A program made the position numbers and the translations under genes. Positions 12,006 through 21,206 of a stretch of 64,000 nucleotides of DNA are shown in pieces. This DNA is from CF-167 sp963695195. GTDB taxonomy: Bacteria; Chloroflexota; Limnocylindria; QHBO01. The notes under the pieces are model-generated. The model made no database searches and was not told where the DNA came from. It was given only the letters and a program-made list of their open reading frames with translations. Position 1 is the first letter of the stretch. Each line of letters starts with the position of its first letter. The stretch covers positions 558,001 to 622,000 of the forward strand of contig CAVOGE010000007.1 in assembly GCA_963695195.1 (NCBI GenBank), in the 5' to 3' direction.

Positions 12006-12706
12006 TGCACGCCATCCTGCCGGCATGGACCGACCCCGACCCTGAGCTGCATGCCCGCCTCGGCGAGGTGATCGATCCCGAGCGCAAGGTGCTGGCGGCA
12101 CTCGAGCGCATCGTGCCACTCGCCGGAAAGCGGGTCGCCGACGTCGGGACCGGGATCGGGCATTACCCAATGCTCCTCGCGCGGCGCACCGGCCGAACCT
12201 ACGGGATCGAGTCCGACCCGGTATTGCTGGAAGCGGCGCGCCAGCGCGCCACCGCCTCGCACCAGCCGAACCTTCGAATCGTCGAGGGCACGCCAGAACA
12301 CCTGCCGCTTCGGGACGGGGCGGTTGATGTCGTGCTTTCGGGGCTGATCGAGCCAGACGACGCCTCCCTGCCCGCGATCGCGGAGGCGCTCCGCGTATTG
12401 CGCCCCGACGGGCGCCTGATCGTGGTCGGCTACTACGGACGTGACGCGATGTCCGCCCTGCTGGAACCCGAAGTGGTGGCGCACGCCGTGGAAGCAACCC
12501 AGCGGCGCACCGGGTGGTGGCTGCGCCACGGGTTCAAGATCAAGGTGGTCCACAGCCGGATCGACGTCTCCGATCCGGACATGGCACTCGAGATCCTGCC
12601 GCGCCTCTACGGAGACCGTGCGCGTGCCTTCCTGATGGGGCCACATCCGCCATCGCTCGAGCTCAAACTCGGCCTCTACCACCTCGCGGCAGCAGACGCG
12701 CGCTGA
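12005..12706 (+). CDS. Class I SAM-dependent methyltransferase
   Basis: 233 residues. The SAM-binding motif I is VADVGTGIGHYPMLLARRTG at about 47-66, followed by the acidic motif II residue in YGIESDP and the motif LPLRDGAVDVVLSG typical of the Methyltransf_11 family. The ATG overlaps the preceding stop by one base (TGATG), so it belongs to the same operon as the two-component system. Its substrate is unknown. A hairpin terminator follows at 12758-12792 and closes the operon. Confidence 0.85.
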   Translation: MHAILPAWTDPDPELHARLGEVIDPERKVLAALERIVPLAGKRVADVGTGIGHYPMLLARRTGRTYGIESDPVLLEAARQRATASHQPNLRIVEGTPEHLPLRDGAVDVVLSGLIEPDDASLPAIAEALRVLRPDGRLIVVGYYGRDAMSALLEPEVVAHAVEATQRRTGWWLRHGFKIKVVHSRIDVSDPDMALEILPRLYGDRARAFLMGPHPPSLELKLGLYHLAAADAR

Positions 12707-12757
12707 CGCGCGAATCGGCTTGCGGCATCGGTTACGTGTCGTATCATTCGGCCGTCG

Positions 12758-12792
12758 AAGGTCAGGCTCCTCTCCCCCCGGAGCCTGACCTT
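12758..12792 (+). terminator. Rho-independent terminator-like hairpin
   Basis: Perfect 13-bp inverted repeat (12758-12770 and 12780-12792) with a 9-nt C-rich loop, followed by only a short T stretch. It ends the two-component/methyltransferase operon and precedes the P5C dehydrogenase gene. Confidence 0.75.
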
Positions 12793-12917
12793 TGGCATGT
12801 CCCAGCCCGGATCCGCGCCAAGATCGGTGCCATAATGACGCTCCGCATTCTCGACCGAGATTGACCCGCTCGCGCGCCCGCGCGAGCACGGATCCGCACA
12901 CGGAGGCCCGAGACGCG

Positions 12918-14513
12918 ATGGCCACCAGCACCCCCCGCATGAAGATCACCTACGCAACCCTGTCCGCCGATAACGAAGGGCTCCAGACCGCATTCGACGG
13001 CGCCGTCGAGCGTGCACGCGGTGAGTTGGGACGTTCGTACCCGATGCTGATCGGTTCCGAAGAGCGCCGCGGCAGCACTGAATTCGAGGACCGCTCCCCG
13101 ATCGACGCCTCCATCGTGGTCTCGCGCTTCCCGGTCGGCACCCGCCAGGACGTGCAGGACGCGGTCAGCGCGGCGCGCGCGGCGTTCCCCGCCTGGCGTG
13201 CCCTGGGCTGGCGGAAGCGTCTCGAGTTGATGCGCAGAGCCGCCGACCTGATCAGCGAGCGCCAGTTCGACTACGGCGCGCTGATGACCTTCGAGGTGGG
13301 CAAGAACCGGCTCGAGGCGTTGGGCGACGTCGAGGAGACGGCCGACCTGCTGCGCTACTACAGCGACGAGATGGAGAAGGCGGATGGCTTCGTCAAGCCG
13401 ATGGGGTCGCTCTCACCGTCCGAGCACACCCGCAGCGTGCTGAAGCCGCACGGCGTGTGGGGCGTGATCAGCCCATTCAACTTCCCGATGGCGCTCGCCG
13501 GCGGACCAGCCGCCGGGGCGCTGATCGCTGGCAATACGGTGGTGATCAAGCCGTCGTCCGACGCACCGCTGATGGGCTACATCTTCTGCCAGGTGCTTCG
13601 CGAGGCGGGCGTGCCCGCCGGCGTCTGCAACCTGGTCACCGGGCCGGGCGAGAGCGTCGGCGCCGAACTCGAGGAGAACCCCGGCATCGACGGGCTGGTC
13701 TTCACCGGCAGTTACGAGGTGGGGATGCGGCTGCAGGCGAACTTCACCAAGGAGTACCCGCGCCCGATCATTACCGAGATGGGAGGCAAGAACCCATCCA
13801 TCGTGATGGCATCGGCCAACCTGGAGGAGGCAGCCGAAGGGGTGATGCGATCTGCCTTCGGGTACGACGGACAGAAATGCAGCGCCAACAGCCGGGTCTA
13901 CGTGGAGGCCTCGGTGGCGCGGCCTTTCATCGACCTGCTCGCCGAGAAGGCGAAGCAGATCCGCGTCGGCGATCCGACGGACCGCCGGAACTGGATGGGA
14001 CCGGTGATCAACGCGCGGTCGCTGGCCACGTTCACCGATGCGGTGGCCGAGGCGAAGCGCGACGGCGGCACCATCGAGGCCGGCGGCGAGGTGCTCGCCG
14101 ATGAGGCGACAGCGCGCGGCTTCTTCCCGACCCCGACGGTGGTGGCCGGCCTCCCGGTGACGCACCGACTCTTCCGTGACGAGCTCTTCGTGCCCTTGAT
14201 CGTGGTCGGGGAGGTGGACTCGCTCGACGAGGCGCTGCGTCTCGCCAACGACACCGCCTATGGTCTGACGGCGGGCATCTTCAGCCATGACGACGAGCAG
14301 ATCCGCACCTTCCTCGACACCATCCTGGCCGGGGTGGTCTATGTCAATCGTCGCTCCGGGGCGACGACCGGGGCCTGGCCGGGGATCCAGTCGTTCGGCG
14401 GCTGGAAGGGCTCCGGCTCATCGGGCAAGAGCGGGCTCGGTCCGTACTACGTCCAGCAATTCCTGCGCGAACAGTCCCAGACGGTGATGGGTCAGGAGCC
14501 GCCTCCAGCATGA
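12918..14513 (+). CDS. pruA: L-glutamate gamma-semialdehyde (1-pyrroline-5-carboxylate) dehydrogenase
   Basis: 531 residues, the usual length of the stand-alone bacterial P5C dehydrogenases. Oxidises glutamate semialdehyde (from proline or ornithine/arginine) to glutamate with NAD+. ALDH signatures: GVISPFNFPMALAGGPAAGA, general base Glu287 in EMGGKNPS, nucleophile Cys321 in GQKCSANSR. The N-terminal part (KITYATLSADNEGLQTAFD) matches the family's glutarate-binding extension. The frame extends upstream to 12792 but would run through the terminator, so the ATG at 12918 is chosen. It overlaps the next gene by 4 bases. No proline dehydrogenase gene lies in the window. Confidence 0.9.
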   Translation: MATSTPRMKITYATLSADNEGLQTAFDGAVERARGELGRSYPMLIGSEERRGSTEFEDRSPIDASIVVSRFPVGTRQDVQDAVSAARAAFPAWRALGWRKRLELMRRAADLISERQFDYGALMTFEVGKNRLEALGDVEETADLLRYYSDEMEKADGFVKPMGSLSPSEHTRSVLKPHGVWGVISPFNFPMALAGGPAAGALIAGNTVVIKPSSDAPLMGYIFCQVLREAGVPAGVCNLVTGPGESVGAELEENPGIDGLVFTGSYEVGMRLQANFTKEYPRPIITEMGGKNPSIVMASANLEEAAEGVMRSAFGYDGQKCSANSRVYVEASVARPFIDLLAEKAKQIRVGDPTDRRNWMGPVINARSLATFTDAVAEAKRDGGTIEAGGEVLADEATARGFFPTPTVVAGLPVTHRLFRDELFVPLIVVGEVDSLDEALRLANDTAYGLTAGIFSHDDEQIRTFLDTILAGVVYVNRRSGATTGAWPGIQSFGGWKGSGSSGKSGLGPYYVQQFLREQSQTVMGQEPPPA

Positions 14514-14947
14514 CCAGTCCGAAAGGGAACGGGAAGCTCCAGGCGGTCGCCGACGAACTGGATGAGCTGGTGCTCGACCCGGTCGTCGATTCGAGTGGCT
14601 GGTACTCGGCGCAATTGCGCTATGCCTACCTCGTCGGCGAAGCGCCGATCATGATCGAGGACCGGGTCGTGCTCGTCGACGGCGACGACGAGGAGACCGC
14701 ACTCGGCAACGCGATCGAGCTCGCCGAGGAGTACGAGGACGAGTTCGAGACCGATGCCGGCGAGAGCGGCATGATCCGCTTCGAGGGGATCGTGGCGCTC
14801 AAGGAGCTGGACGACCCGCCGGCGGCCGGCACCGAGGTGTGGCACGAGTTCATGGCCCCCGATGGCGTCGAGACCGGTGCCGACGGCGAGCCGCTGCCGA
14901 CCGTCCGGCCCCTCGAGATGGCCTTCCCTCGCGCCCGCGACGACTGA
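14510..14947 (+). CDS. Small acidic protein, possibly DUF4288-like
   Basis: 145 residues, very acidic in the middle (ELAEEYEDEFETDAGESG). The ATG overlaps the dehydrogenase stop by 4 bases. The segment WYSAQLRYAYLVGE, then DRVVLVDGDDEETALGNAIE, resembles the DUF4288 pattern, in which a WYSA element is followed by a helix with an EEA-type acidic run. No catalytic residues are apparent and the function is unknown. It is co-transcribed with P5C dehydrogenase and probably with pyrD, whose start is 19 bases after its stop. Confidence 0.65.
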   Translation: MTSPKGNGKLQAVADELDELVLDPVVDSSGWYSAQLRYAYLVGEAPIMIEDRVVLVDGDDEETALGNAIELAEEYEDEFETDAGESGMIRFEGIVALKELDDPPAAGTEVWHEFMAPDGVETGADGEPLPTVRPLEMAFPRARDD

Positions 14948-14966
14948 CACAGCCGAGCGCCGGCAG

Positions 14967-16010
14967 ATGTCCTGGCGAGCCCTCGCCTACCGCATCGCGC
15001 GCCCGCTCCTCTTCCGTTTCGAACCGGAGCGGATCCACCGACTGACGATCAAGCTGCTCCGCATCGCCGGCGAGAACGGAGTTGGCCGCGGCCTGGCCGG
15101 CTGGGCCGGCGGCGTACGACAGCCGCACGACGGTGTGGAGATCGCCGGCCTCCACGTTCGCAACCGGGTCGGTGTCGGCGCGGGCTTCGACAAGGACGGG
15201 ATCGCTCTTCGCGGCTGGGCCGCCATGGGGCTGGGCTTCGCGGAGGTCGGCACGGTCACCCCGCTTCCACAGGGCGGTAATCCGCGACCCCGCCTCTTCC
15301 GCCTCCCGACCGACGAGGCGCTCATCAACCGGCTCGGCTTCAACAATGCCGGGGCAGCCGCGATGGCCCGCAACGTCATGCTGGCACGCCGCCACCTGCC
15401 CGCGGGATTCGTGGTGGGCGTCAACATCGGGCGCAACCGGGAGACTCCGGAAGGGCAAAGCGTGGATGACTATCTCGCAGCCCAGCGCCTGGTCGGACCA
15501 GTGGCCGACTACCTGGCCGTCAACGTCAGCTCTCCGAACACGCCAGACCTGCGCCTCCTGCAGGCACCTGAGCGACTCCGCGAGCTTGTCGACGCACTCG
15601 ATGAGGCGGGCGAGCGGCTCGGCTGTGCGCGCCCGATCTTCGTCAAGCTGGCGCCCGATCTCGGCGTCGGCGACCTCGAGGCGGTGCTGGCTGTTGTGCT
15701 CGAGACCGCCGCACGTGGCGTGATCCTGTCGAACAGCACCCTGAACCGCGAGCGACTGGCGTCACCCAAACGCCTGGCCAGCGAGGCCGGGGGGCTCTCC
15801 GGCGCACCCCTGCTGATCCGAACCCGCGGCGCGGTCAGGCGAACGCGCGCGCTGGTGGGCGACCGGCTCGCGATCATGGCCTCGGGCGGCATCGGCAGCG
15901 CGGCCGACGTGGAGGCGCTGCGCGACGCGGGCGCTGATCTGGTGCAGCTGTGGACCGGGCTGGTCTATCGCGGTCCGGGACTGATCGGTGAGGCCGTGCA
16001 CTGCGCCTGA
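14967..16010 (+). CDS. pyrD: Dihydroorotate dehydrogenase, quinone-dependent (class 2)
   Basis: 347 residues. Oxidises dihydroorotate to orotate in pyrimidine synthesis, passing electrons from FMN to the quinone pool at the membrane. The N-terminal amphipathic helix extension (SWRALAYRIARPLLFRFEPE) marks class 2. FMN and substrate motifs: VGAGFDKDG, INRLGFNNAG, NIGRNRETPEG, VNVSSPNTPDLR (catalytic Ser), FVKLAPDL, SNSTLNRE, MASGGIGSAADV and LWTGLVYRGPG. The ATG at 14967 is chosen because it gives the complete N-terminal helix. A quinone-linked enzyme implies a respiratory chain. Confidence 0.95.
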   Translation: MSWRALAYRIARPLLFRFEPERIHRLTIKLLRIAGENGVGRGLAGWAGGVRQPHDGVEIAGLHVRNRVGVGAGFDKDGIALRGWAAMGLGFAEVGTVTPLPQGGNPRPRLFRLPTDEALINRLGFNNAGAAAMARNVMLARRHLPAGFVVGVNIGRNRETPEGQSVDDYLAAQRLVGPVADYLAVNVSSPNTPDLRLLQAPERLRELVDALDEAGERLGCARPIFVKLAPDLGVGDLEAVLAVVLETAARGVILSNSTLNRERLASPKRLASEAGGLSGAPLLIRTRGAVRRTRALVGDRLAIMASGGIGSAADVEALRDAGADLVQLWTGLVYRGPGLIGEAVHCA

Positions 16011-16096
16011 CCCGGCGACGCGGACTGCTACGATAGGCATCCATCTAGCCAGGGGCGCGGGCAGGACGCGCCACTCCGCTCGGAGTATTGGTACCG

Positions 16097-17461
16097 ATGT
16101 CCATCGAGACCACCACCTCGTCGGCGGCTGCCCGCAAGCCGGCGCCGCACCTTGTCACTGAACTGCCCGGGCCACGTGCCCGCGCGCTCATCGCCCGCGA
16201 TGAAGCGGTGGTCAGCCCCAGCCTCACGCGGGCCTATCCCCTCGTGGCCGAGAGCGGCAGCGGGTATGTCGTCACCGACGTCGACGGCAACCGCTTCCTC
16301 GACTTCGCCGCCGGCATCGCGGTGTGCAGCACCGGCCACGGCCATCCCGAGGTCGTGGCCGCCATCAAGGAGCAGGCCGATCGGCTGATTCACATTGCCG
16401 CCACCGATTTCTACGAGCCGCGCTACACAGAGCTCTCCGAGCGCCTGGCGCGGGTCGCGCCGTTCGCCGAACCGGCGCGGGTCTTCTTGACCAACTCGGG
16501 CACCGAGGCGGTCGAGGGTGCGATCAAGCTGGCGCGTTACCACACCCATCGGCCCGGCCTCATCGCGTTCGAGGGTGCGTTCCACGGACGAACGATGGGT
16601 TCCCTGTCGCTGACCAACAGCAAGCTCAAGCAGCGCGCCGGATTCGGGCCGCTGCTGCCGATGGTCTACCACGCTCCATTCCCGCGAGTCCGCGCCTGGC
16701 GCGAAGGGAGCGGCGGCGATGGCAGCGCCGAGCTGGAGGTGCTGCGCCGCAGCATCCTGGGCCGACTGATTGCGCCGAGCGACGTGGCGGCCATCGTCAT
16801 TGAGCCGATCCAGGGCGAAGGCGGCTACTTCCCCGCCCCCGCCGCCTTCCTGCGCGGGCTCCGGGAGATCTGCGACGAGCACGGCATCATGCTGGTGGCC
16901 GACGAGATCCAGTCGGGGATGGGGCGCACCGGGCGCTGGTGGGCGATCGAGCACGCCGGGGTTGAGCCGGACATCATCACCATTGCCAAGGGGATCGCCT
17001 CGGGCATGCCGATCGGCGCCTTCGTGGCCCGCGCATCGGTGATGGATTGGCCGGTCGGGGCGCATGGCTCCACCTTCGCCGGCAACCCGATCTGCGCGGC
17101 CGCCGGGGCGGTCACGATGAACCTGATCGAGGGCGGCCTGATGGAGAATGCCGCACGCATGGGCGCTCGCTTGCGGGCGGGGGTCGAACGTGCGGCCGCC
17201 GAACACGGGGGCGTGCGAGACGTGCGCGGCGAGGGGCTGATGATCGGCATCGAGTTTGCTTCGCACGAGGCGGCGAATGCGGTCGAGCAGGCGGCCTTCG
17301 GGCTCGGCCTGCTCGTCCTCGAGTGCGGAGAGGCCACCATTCGCCTGTGTCCCCCGCTGATCGTCGACGAAGAGGCGGTCGATACCGCGATTCGGCTGCT
17401 CGGCGACGCGTTCAACGCAGCGGCACGGCCGATCGAGGGGATGGACGAGACGGGCGGATAA
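16097..17461 (+). CDS. gabT: Class III PLP aminotransferase (4-aminobutyrate/acetylornithine type)
   Basis: 454 residues. Family signatures are complete: TNSGTEAVEGAIKLARYHT, FEGAFHGRTMGSLSLT, LVADEIQSGMGRTGRWWAIE, and the PLP-lysine Lys298 in IITIAKGIASGMPIG. The GSTFAGNPICAAAG motif and length favour 4-aminobutyrate aminotransferase over acetylornithine aminotransferase, but ornithine or beta-alanine as donor cannot be excluded. With succinate-semialdehyde dehydrogenase (36.4-37.7 kb) it could form a GABA shunt, although that gene is distant and frameshifted. A TTG at 16088 is an alternative start. Confidence 0.85.
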   Translation: MSIETTTSSAAARKPAPHLVTELPGPRARALIARDEAVVSPSLTRAYPLVAESGSGYVVTDVDGNRFLDFAAGIAVCSTGHGHPEVVAAIKEQADRLIHIAATDFYEPRYTELSERLARVAPFAEPARVFLTNSGTEAVEGAIKLARYHTHRPGLIAFEGAFHGRTMGSLSLTNSKLKQRAGFGPLLPMVYHAPFPRVRAWREGSGGDGSAELEVLRRSILGRLIAPSDVAAIVIEPIQGEGGYFPAPAAFLRGLREICDEHGIMLVADEIQSGMGRTGRWWAIEHAGVEPDIITIAKGIASGMPIGAFVARASVMDWPVGAHGSTFAGNPICAAAGAVTMNLIEGGLMENAARMGARLRAGVERAAAEHGGVRDVRGEGLMIGIEFASHEAANAVEQAAFGLGLLVLECGEATIRLCPPLIVDEEAVDTAIRLLGDAFNAAARPIEGMDETGG

Positions 17462-17473
17462 GGGCGGGCGCGC

Positions 17474-18268
17474 CTACACGGCCCTGTTGGCGACTCGCAG
17501 CGCCAGTCGAGTCCAGGCCTCCAGTTGCCGCAGGCCGCGCGGGCTGAGCCGGTCGCAGGCCCAGTTCCAATGGATGGCGATCATCTCGCCCGGTTCGACG
17601 CCGTCCACGAAGCCGGCACCGTCCAGCCAGCGCGACACGGTCTCCACGCGCGGTTCCGCCAGCCGGAGCCGGCCGTCACGCAATTCGAGCGGCACGACTG
17701 CGACGAGCAGCGAGTCACCGACCACGGCCTCGACACGGCCCCAGCGGATGCGGCAGGAGTCGATCGTGCGCAGCACGTCATCAACCGGTCCGCCGCGCAA
17801 CAGACCCACCCGAGGCAGCACGTCGAGCACGTGGAACGCGTGCACCGGGCGCGCGCCTGCCCCCACTGCCGCCTCCAGCCAGCGCCACGACGGCGGTGCC
17901 AGCCGGTCGCGGAATCGATCCTCGACTGACCGATGCATCGCACCGGTGCGCACCGTGTCGGTCAGACGGTTGCCCAGCCAGTAGGCCTCCACCACCGATC
18001 GATCGAGCGGATCGGCGATCCCGTTCGCGGCCGCGATCAACTCGAGGTACGGGTAGGCCCCCTCGAAGCCCCGGGCCAGCTCGCGCAGGCCGCGGTGATC
18101 GGCGCCTGCTGCCGCGTATTCGAGCAGGGCGCGCGGCTCGTCGGGGCCGCAGTAGCCGAGCCGATTCGGTCCGTACGCGTAGCGGCCGAAGAGTACCGGC
18201 CCCGGCGGCGGGGCGACGCCGGCCGGAATGACCGGTGCGCTGGCTCGCGAGGCGATGGAAGCGATCAC
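17474..18268 (-). CDS. DUF6390-like protein, last gene of the hydrogenase operon
   Basis: 264 residues from a GTG 7 bases after the permease stop. Recognisable segments are FGRYAYGPNRLGYCGPD, AAGADHRGLRELARGFEGAY, VVEAYWLGNRLTDTV and MIAIHWNWACDRLSP. To my memory this matches the DUF6390 family, proteins of about 260 residues often encoded beside NiFe hydrogenase genes. No known catalytic motif or signal peptide is visible; several His, Cys and Trp residues are conserved-looking. Its place at the end of a nine-gene overlapping cluster suggests a role in hydrogenase assembly or use. Confidence 0.72.
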   Translation of the reverse strand: MIASIASRASAPVIPAGVAPPPGPVLFGRYAYGPNRLGYCGPDEPRALLEYAAAGADHRGLRELARGFEGAYPYLELIAAANGIADPLDRSVVEAYWLGNRLTDTVRTGAMHRSVEDRFRDRLAPPSWRWLEAAVGAGARPVHAFHVLDVLPRVGLLRGGPVDDVLRTIDSCRIRWGRVEAVVGDSLLVAVVPLELRDGRLRLAEPRVETVSRWLDGAGFVDGVEPGEMIAIHWNWACDRLSPRGLRQLEAWTRLALRVANRAV

Positions 18269-18275
18269 GGGCTGC

Positions 18276-19193
18276 CTACCTGGCGACCGCCGGCACGGGC
18301 CGCGAGCGCAGCGCGACCACGGCCACGCCACCTGCCGCGAGCAGGATCAGGGCGTTGCCAGCCAGGGGTCCGGCTGCGGGCAGCGCGCCGGTGCTCAGCA
18401 GTTGAAGCGTCGCGGTGATCGGTGCACCGATGGTCAGCACCGCGGCCACCATGGTTGCTGGTGCCCGTCGCAGTGCCCCGTACCAGGTCGCCACGTAGCC
18501 GGCCAGCAGCACGCCCGTGCCCAGCACCCATGCCCATTGCTCCAGCCCGAGCTGCGCCACCGCGCCCGCCCGTCCCGTGACGATCAGGAAGCCGATCAAC
18601 ACCACCAGGCCCAAGCCCATCCGTCCCGCGCCGGCGACGAGCGGCGGCACCGATCCGAGCAGCCGCTTGGCCAGGATCGTCTCGACCGCCCACAGGCCGG
18701 TCGCCAGGGCGATCAGCGTCTCGCCGCCACTCCAGGTCACGCCCGCGGGCGGCTGGACCAGCAGTTGGGCGGCGAGCAGCACCACGAGAGCGCCGAGCAG
18801 CCACCCGCCTGGGCGCTCGCGCAAGAGCACGACGGCCAGCAGCGCGACCCAGATGAAGAGCGTCTTGTGAATCACCGCCGCCGCGGGGGCGCTCGCCTCG
18901 GCCAGTCCGGTGAAGAAGAGCAGGAATGGGACGCTGCCGCCAACCAGGCCCAGCGCGGCCATGCCGGCCCAGCGGCGCGCGCCGAGCGAGCGCGGCGGGC
19001 CACCAACCGCCAACGCCATGCTCACCAGCACGACCGCGGCGACAGCGTTCTTCAGCGTCGTGAAGGTGGCAGGGTCGCCGAACTGCCGAACTGCGTGCCC
19101 GTTGACGAAGACCGCGAACCCGCTGATCACGGCCGTCCCGACCGCCAGGCCGATCCCGGTCGCCAACGATGCACCGATGCGTGGCGCGCGCAT
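18276..19193 (-). CDS. EamA/DMT-superfamily transporter in the hydrogenase operon
   Basis: 305 residues with about ten hydrophobic helices in two EamA repeats (about 10-140 and 155-295). Typical segments are FTTLKNAVAAVVLVSMAL, VIHKTLFIWVALLAVVLL and TGLWAVETILAKRLLG. The start is set at the ATG that lies 8 bases after a GAGGAG Shine-Dalgarno; another ATG two codons upstream overlaps the hypC stop. Substrate unknown; the family exports amino acids, nucleosides or other small metabolites. Its position between hypC and the DUF6390-like gene is unusual for a hydrogenase operon. Confidence 0.85.
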   Translation of the reverse strand: MRAPRIGASLATGIGLAVGTAVISGFAVFVNGHAVRQFGDPATFTTLKNAVAAVVLVSMALAVGGPPRSLGARRWAGMAALGLVGGSVPFLLFFTGLAEASAPAAAVIHKTLFIWVALLAVVLLRERPGGWLLGALVVLLAAQLLVQPPAGVTWSGGETLIALATGLWAVETILAKRLLGSVPPLVAGAGRMGLGLVVLIGFLIVTGRAGAVAQLGLEQWAWVLGTGVLLAGYVATWYGALRRAPATMVAAVLTIGAPITATLQLLSTGALPAAGPLAGNALILLAAGGVAVVALRSRPVPAVAR

Positions 19194-19195
19194 GC

Positions 19196-19417
19196 TCATC
19201 TCTCCTCTGCGTATGCTTCTTCGACAGCCGCGGCGATCTGCCGCGCCTCCTCGACATCGAGCCGTTGGACGATCGTCCCGGCCGCCACAATCACCCAGTC
19301 GCCCGCCTCCACCTCCGGCACGACAAGGGTCGACGCGTGACGTTCGCGCCCTCCGATCAGCAGCGTGGCATCGCTGCCGCGCACGGCCAGCACGCGAGCC
19401 GGGGCGGTCAGGCACAC
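19196..19417 (-). CDS. hypC: Hydrogenase maturation chaperone HypC
   Basis: 73 residues, standard HypC length. The GTG start gives the diagnostic N-terminus (M)CLTAPARVLAV, whose Cys2 binds the Fe(CN)2CO intermediate with HypD and then the hydrogenase large-subunit precursor. The start lies inside the end of the maturation protease gene (10-base overlap), so the two are coupled. No hypA, B, D, E or F lies in the window; they must be encoded elsewhere. Confidence 0.88.
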   Translation of the reverse strand: MCLTAPARVLAVRGSDATLLIGGRERHASTLVVPEVEAGDWVIVAAGTIVQRLDVEEARQIAAAVEEAYAEER

Positions 19418-19890
19418 GGCTCGTTCTCCTGCGCGATGGCCACCAGTCGCTTTGCGAATTGATCGAGCGCACCTTCGACCGCGGGCGACAGGTCGCGGCC
19501 GGCCGCGAACGAGCTCCCGCCGATCCCAACGAATCGGTCGTGCGGCCACACTGCGCCAAGCGCTGCGGCCAGCGCCACGGCGCCGCCGGGCCCCAGTGCG
19601 TGGCTGGAGGTGGCCTCCGAAGCCGCCTCGAGCTCGGGGAGCTCCGCCAGCGGCAACTCGGTGATACGACCCGGCGTCAACCCGGCCACGCAATCGATCA
19701 CCACGCGCCGAACCTCTGGGCGGTCGCCGATCAGGTGCTCGGCGGAGAGCTGCCCGACCTCCTCGATCCTCCAGTGCCGGCGCGTGGCGAGCGGCACGAG
19801 CCGCAGGGCGCGCAGTGCCGCTCCGTCGTCGCCGCGGTCGATGGCGCCGCAGGCGAGCACGCGCACGGAGGGTGGCCTCGGAGCGCTCAT
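19408..19890 (-). CDS. Hydrogenase maturation protease (HyaD/HycI family)
   Basis: 160 residues. It would cleave the C-terminal peptide of the large subunit after Ni insertion. Family features are the N-terminal strand VRVLACGAIDRGDDGAAL (the usual G-x-G-N is CGAIDRGDD here, with the Ni-binding acidic residue in DDG), VVIDCVAGLTPGRI (second acidic residue), SSHALGPGGAVALA (His ligand) and FVGIGGSSFAAGRDLSPAV. The ATG overlaps the large-subunit stop by 4 bases. The GN to ID change in the first loop is noted as atypical. Confidence 0.87.
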   Translation of the reverse strand: MSAPRPPSVRVLACGAIDRGDDGAALRALRLVPLATRRHWRIEEVGQLSAEHLIGDRPEVRRVVIDCVAGLTPGRITELPLAELPELEAASEATSSHALGPGGAVALAAALGAVWPHDRFVGIGGSSFAAGRDLSPAVEGALDQFAKRLVAIAQENEPCA

Positions 19891-21206
19891 CGGTCGTGCT
19901 CGATCTTCAGCTGCAGGAAGTGTGTCGCGCACGAGATGCAGGGGTCGTAACTGCGGATCAGCTGCTCCATGCGTCGCGTCGCCTCTTCGTGCGGCAGGTG
20001 CAGCACGGCCGGCGCAAAGAGGGCAAGGTCGTGCTCGATGGCCGCCTGGTTCTGACTCGTGGGCGGCACGATCTGGGCATCGCGAACGAGACCCTTCGCG
20101 TCGAGCGTGTATCGATGGAAGAGGAGCCCACGCGGCGCCTCGGTGGCCCAGGCGGCGACCCCGGCCTTCGGCTTCCACGCCGCAGCCGGCCGGGCCGGTG
20201 GGGCGTAGTTCGCAACGATATCGGCCGCCTCGGCCAGGGCATGCACCAACTCGACTGCGCGCGCCACGATGGAGTGGAAGACGTTTCGGCGGAGCGCCTC
20301 GGGGGAGATGCGAGTCGCCTTCAACGCGGCCCCCGCTCGCGGGTGCAGCTGATCGACGGCCAGTGCCACCCGAGCGGTCGGACCGAGCAGGTACGGCACG
20401 CCATCAGCGGCGCTCGCCTGCAGGGCGTGCGACCAGGGCACCTGGACCTCGTGGAAGGCGCTCCCCCAACCGTCGGGCGGAAGGTCGATCCCGTCGCTCG
20501 AGACGATTCGGCCGTCGCTCATCGGGTATTCGGTCGGGTGTCGAAGGGAGACGAGGCGGGGCTCGCGGTCCGACGGCGGCGTGTCAAGCGCTGCGGCCCA
20601 TTTCACCGTCGCCTCCGCGTCGACGATGGCGGCCTCCAGCGGCGCACGCAGTTCCTCGAATTCGGCAGGGCGCGGCGCGCGCGAGAATCCACCGACGCGG
20701 ACGCTGAGGGGGTGGATGGCCCGTGCACCGACGATGGCCACGATCCGGTTGCCCAGCTTCTTCATCGCGAGGCCACGGCCAACCAGCTCGAGGTGATCGT
20801 GCGCCATCTCCAGGGCACTCGGGTAGCCGAGGAAGTCGGGGGCATGCAACAGGAAGATATGGAGCGCATGGCTCTCGATCCATTCGCCACAGTAGAGGAG
20901 CCGCCGCAGCAACCGAACCGCAGGGTCGATCTCGACCTCGAACAGATGCTCGAAGGCGTGCACCGCCGACATCTGGTACGCGACCGGGCAGATCCCGCAG
21001 ATGCGTGCCACGATGTCGATCACCTCGTCAGGCGTGCGTCCCACCACCAGCCGCTCGAAGTAACGCGGCGCCTCGAAGATCCGCAGCTGCGCTGCCACCG
21101 TCCCGTCGGCGGCCACGCGCAGGTCGAGCGAGCCCTCGCCCTCGACGCGGGTCAGCTGGCCGACCTCGAAGTGCAGGTCACCGTCCTGCGGTGTGCCGGT
21201 GTGCAT
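19887..21206 (-). CDS. hyhL: NiFe hydrogenase large subunit, group 3b type (HyhL/HydA)
   Basis: 439 residues. Carries the NiFe site: N-terminal pair in ARICGICPVAYQM and C-terminal pair in DPCISCATHF. The PVAYQ form of the first motif and the partner genes point to group 3b, the cytoplasmic NADP-linked (sulf)hydrogenases. Only about ten residues (FLQLKIEHDR) follow the His after which the protease cuts, so the removed peptide is short. GQLTRVEGEGSLDL at the N-terminus is typical. Start overlaps the small-subunit stop by one base. It would oxidise H2 or evolve it as a redox valve. Confidence 0.92.
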   Translation of the reverse strand: MHTGTPQDGDLHFEVGQLTRVEGEGSLDLRVAADGTVAAQLRIFEAPRYFERLVVGRTPDEVIDIVARICGICPVAYQMSAVHAFEHLFEVEIDPAVRLLRRLLYCGEWIESHALHIFLLHAPDFLGYPSALEMAHDHLELVGRGLAMKKLGNRIVAIVGARAIHPLSVRVGGFSRAPRPAEFEELRAPLEAAIVDAEATVKWAAALDTPPSDREPRLVSLRHPTEYPMSDGRIVSSDGIDLPPDGWGSAFHEVQVPWSHALQASAADGVPYLLGPTARVALAVDQLHPRAGAALKATRISPEALRRNVFHSIVARAVELVHALAEAADIVANYAPPARPAAAWKPKAGVAAWATEAPRGLLFHRYTLDAKGLVRDAQIVPPTSQNQAAIEHDLALFAPAVLHLPHEEATRRMEQLIRSYDPCISCATHFLQLKIEHDR

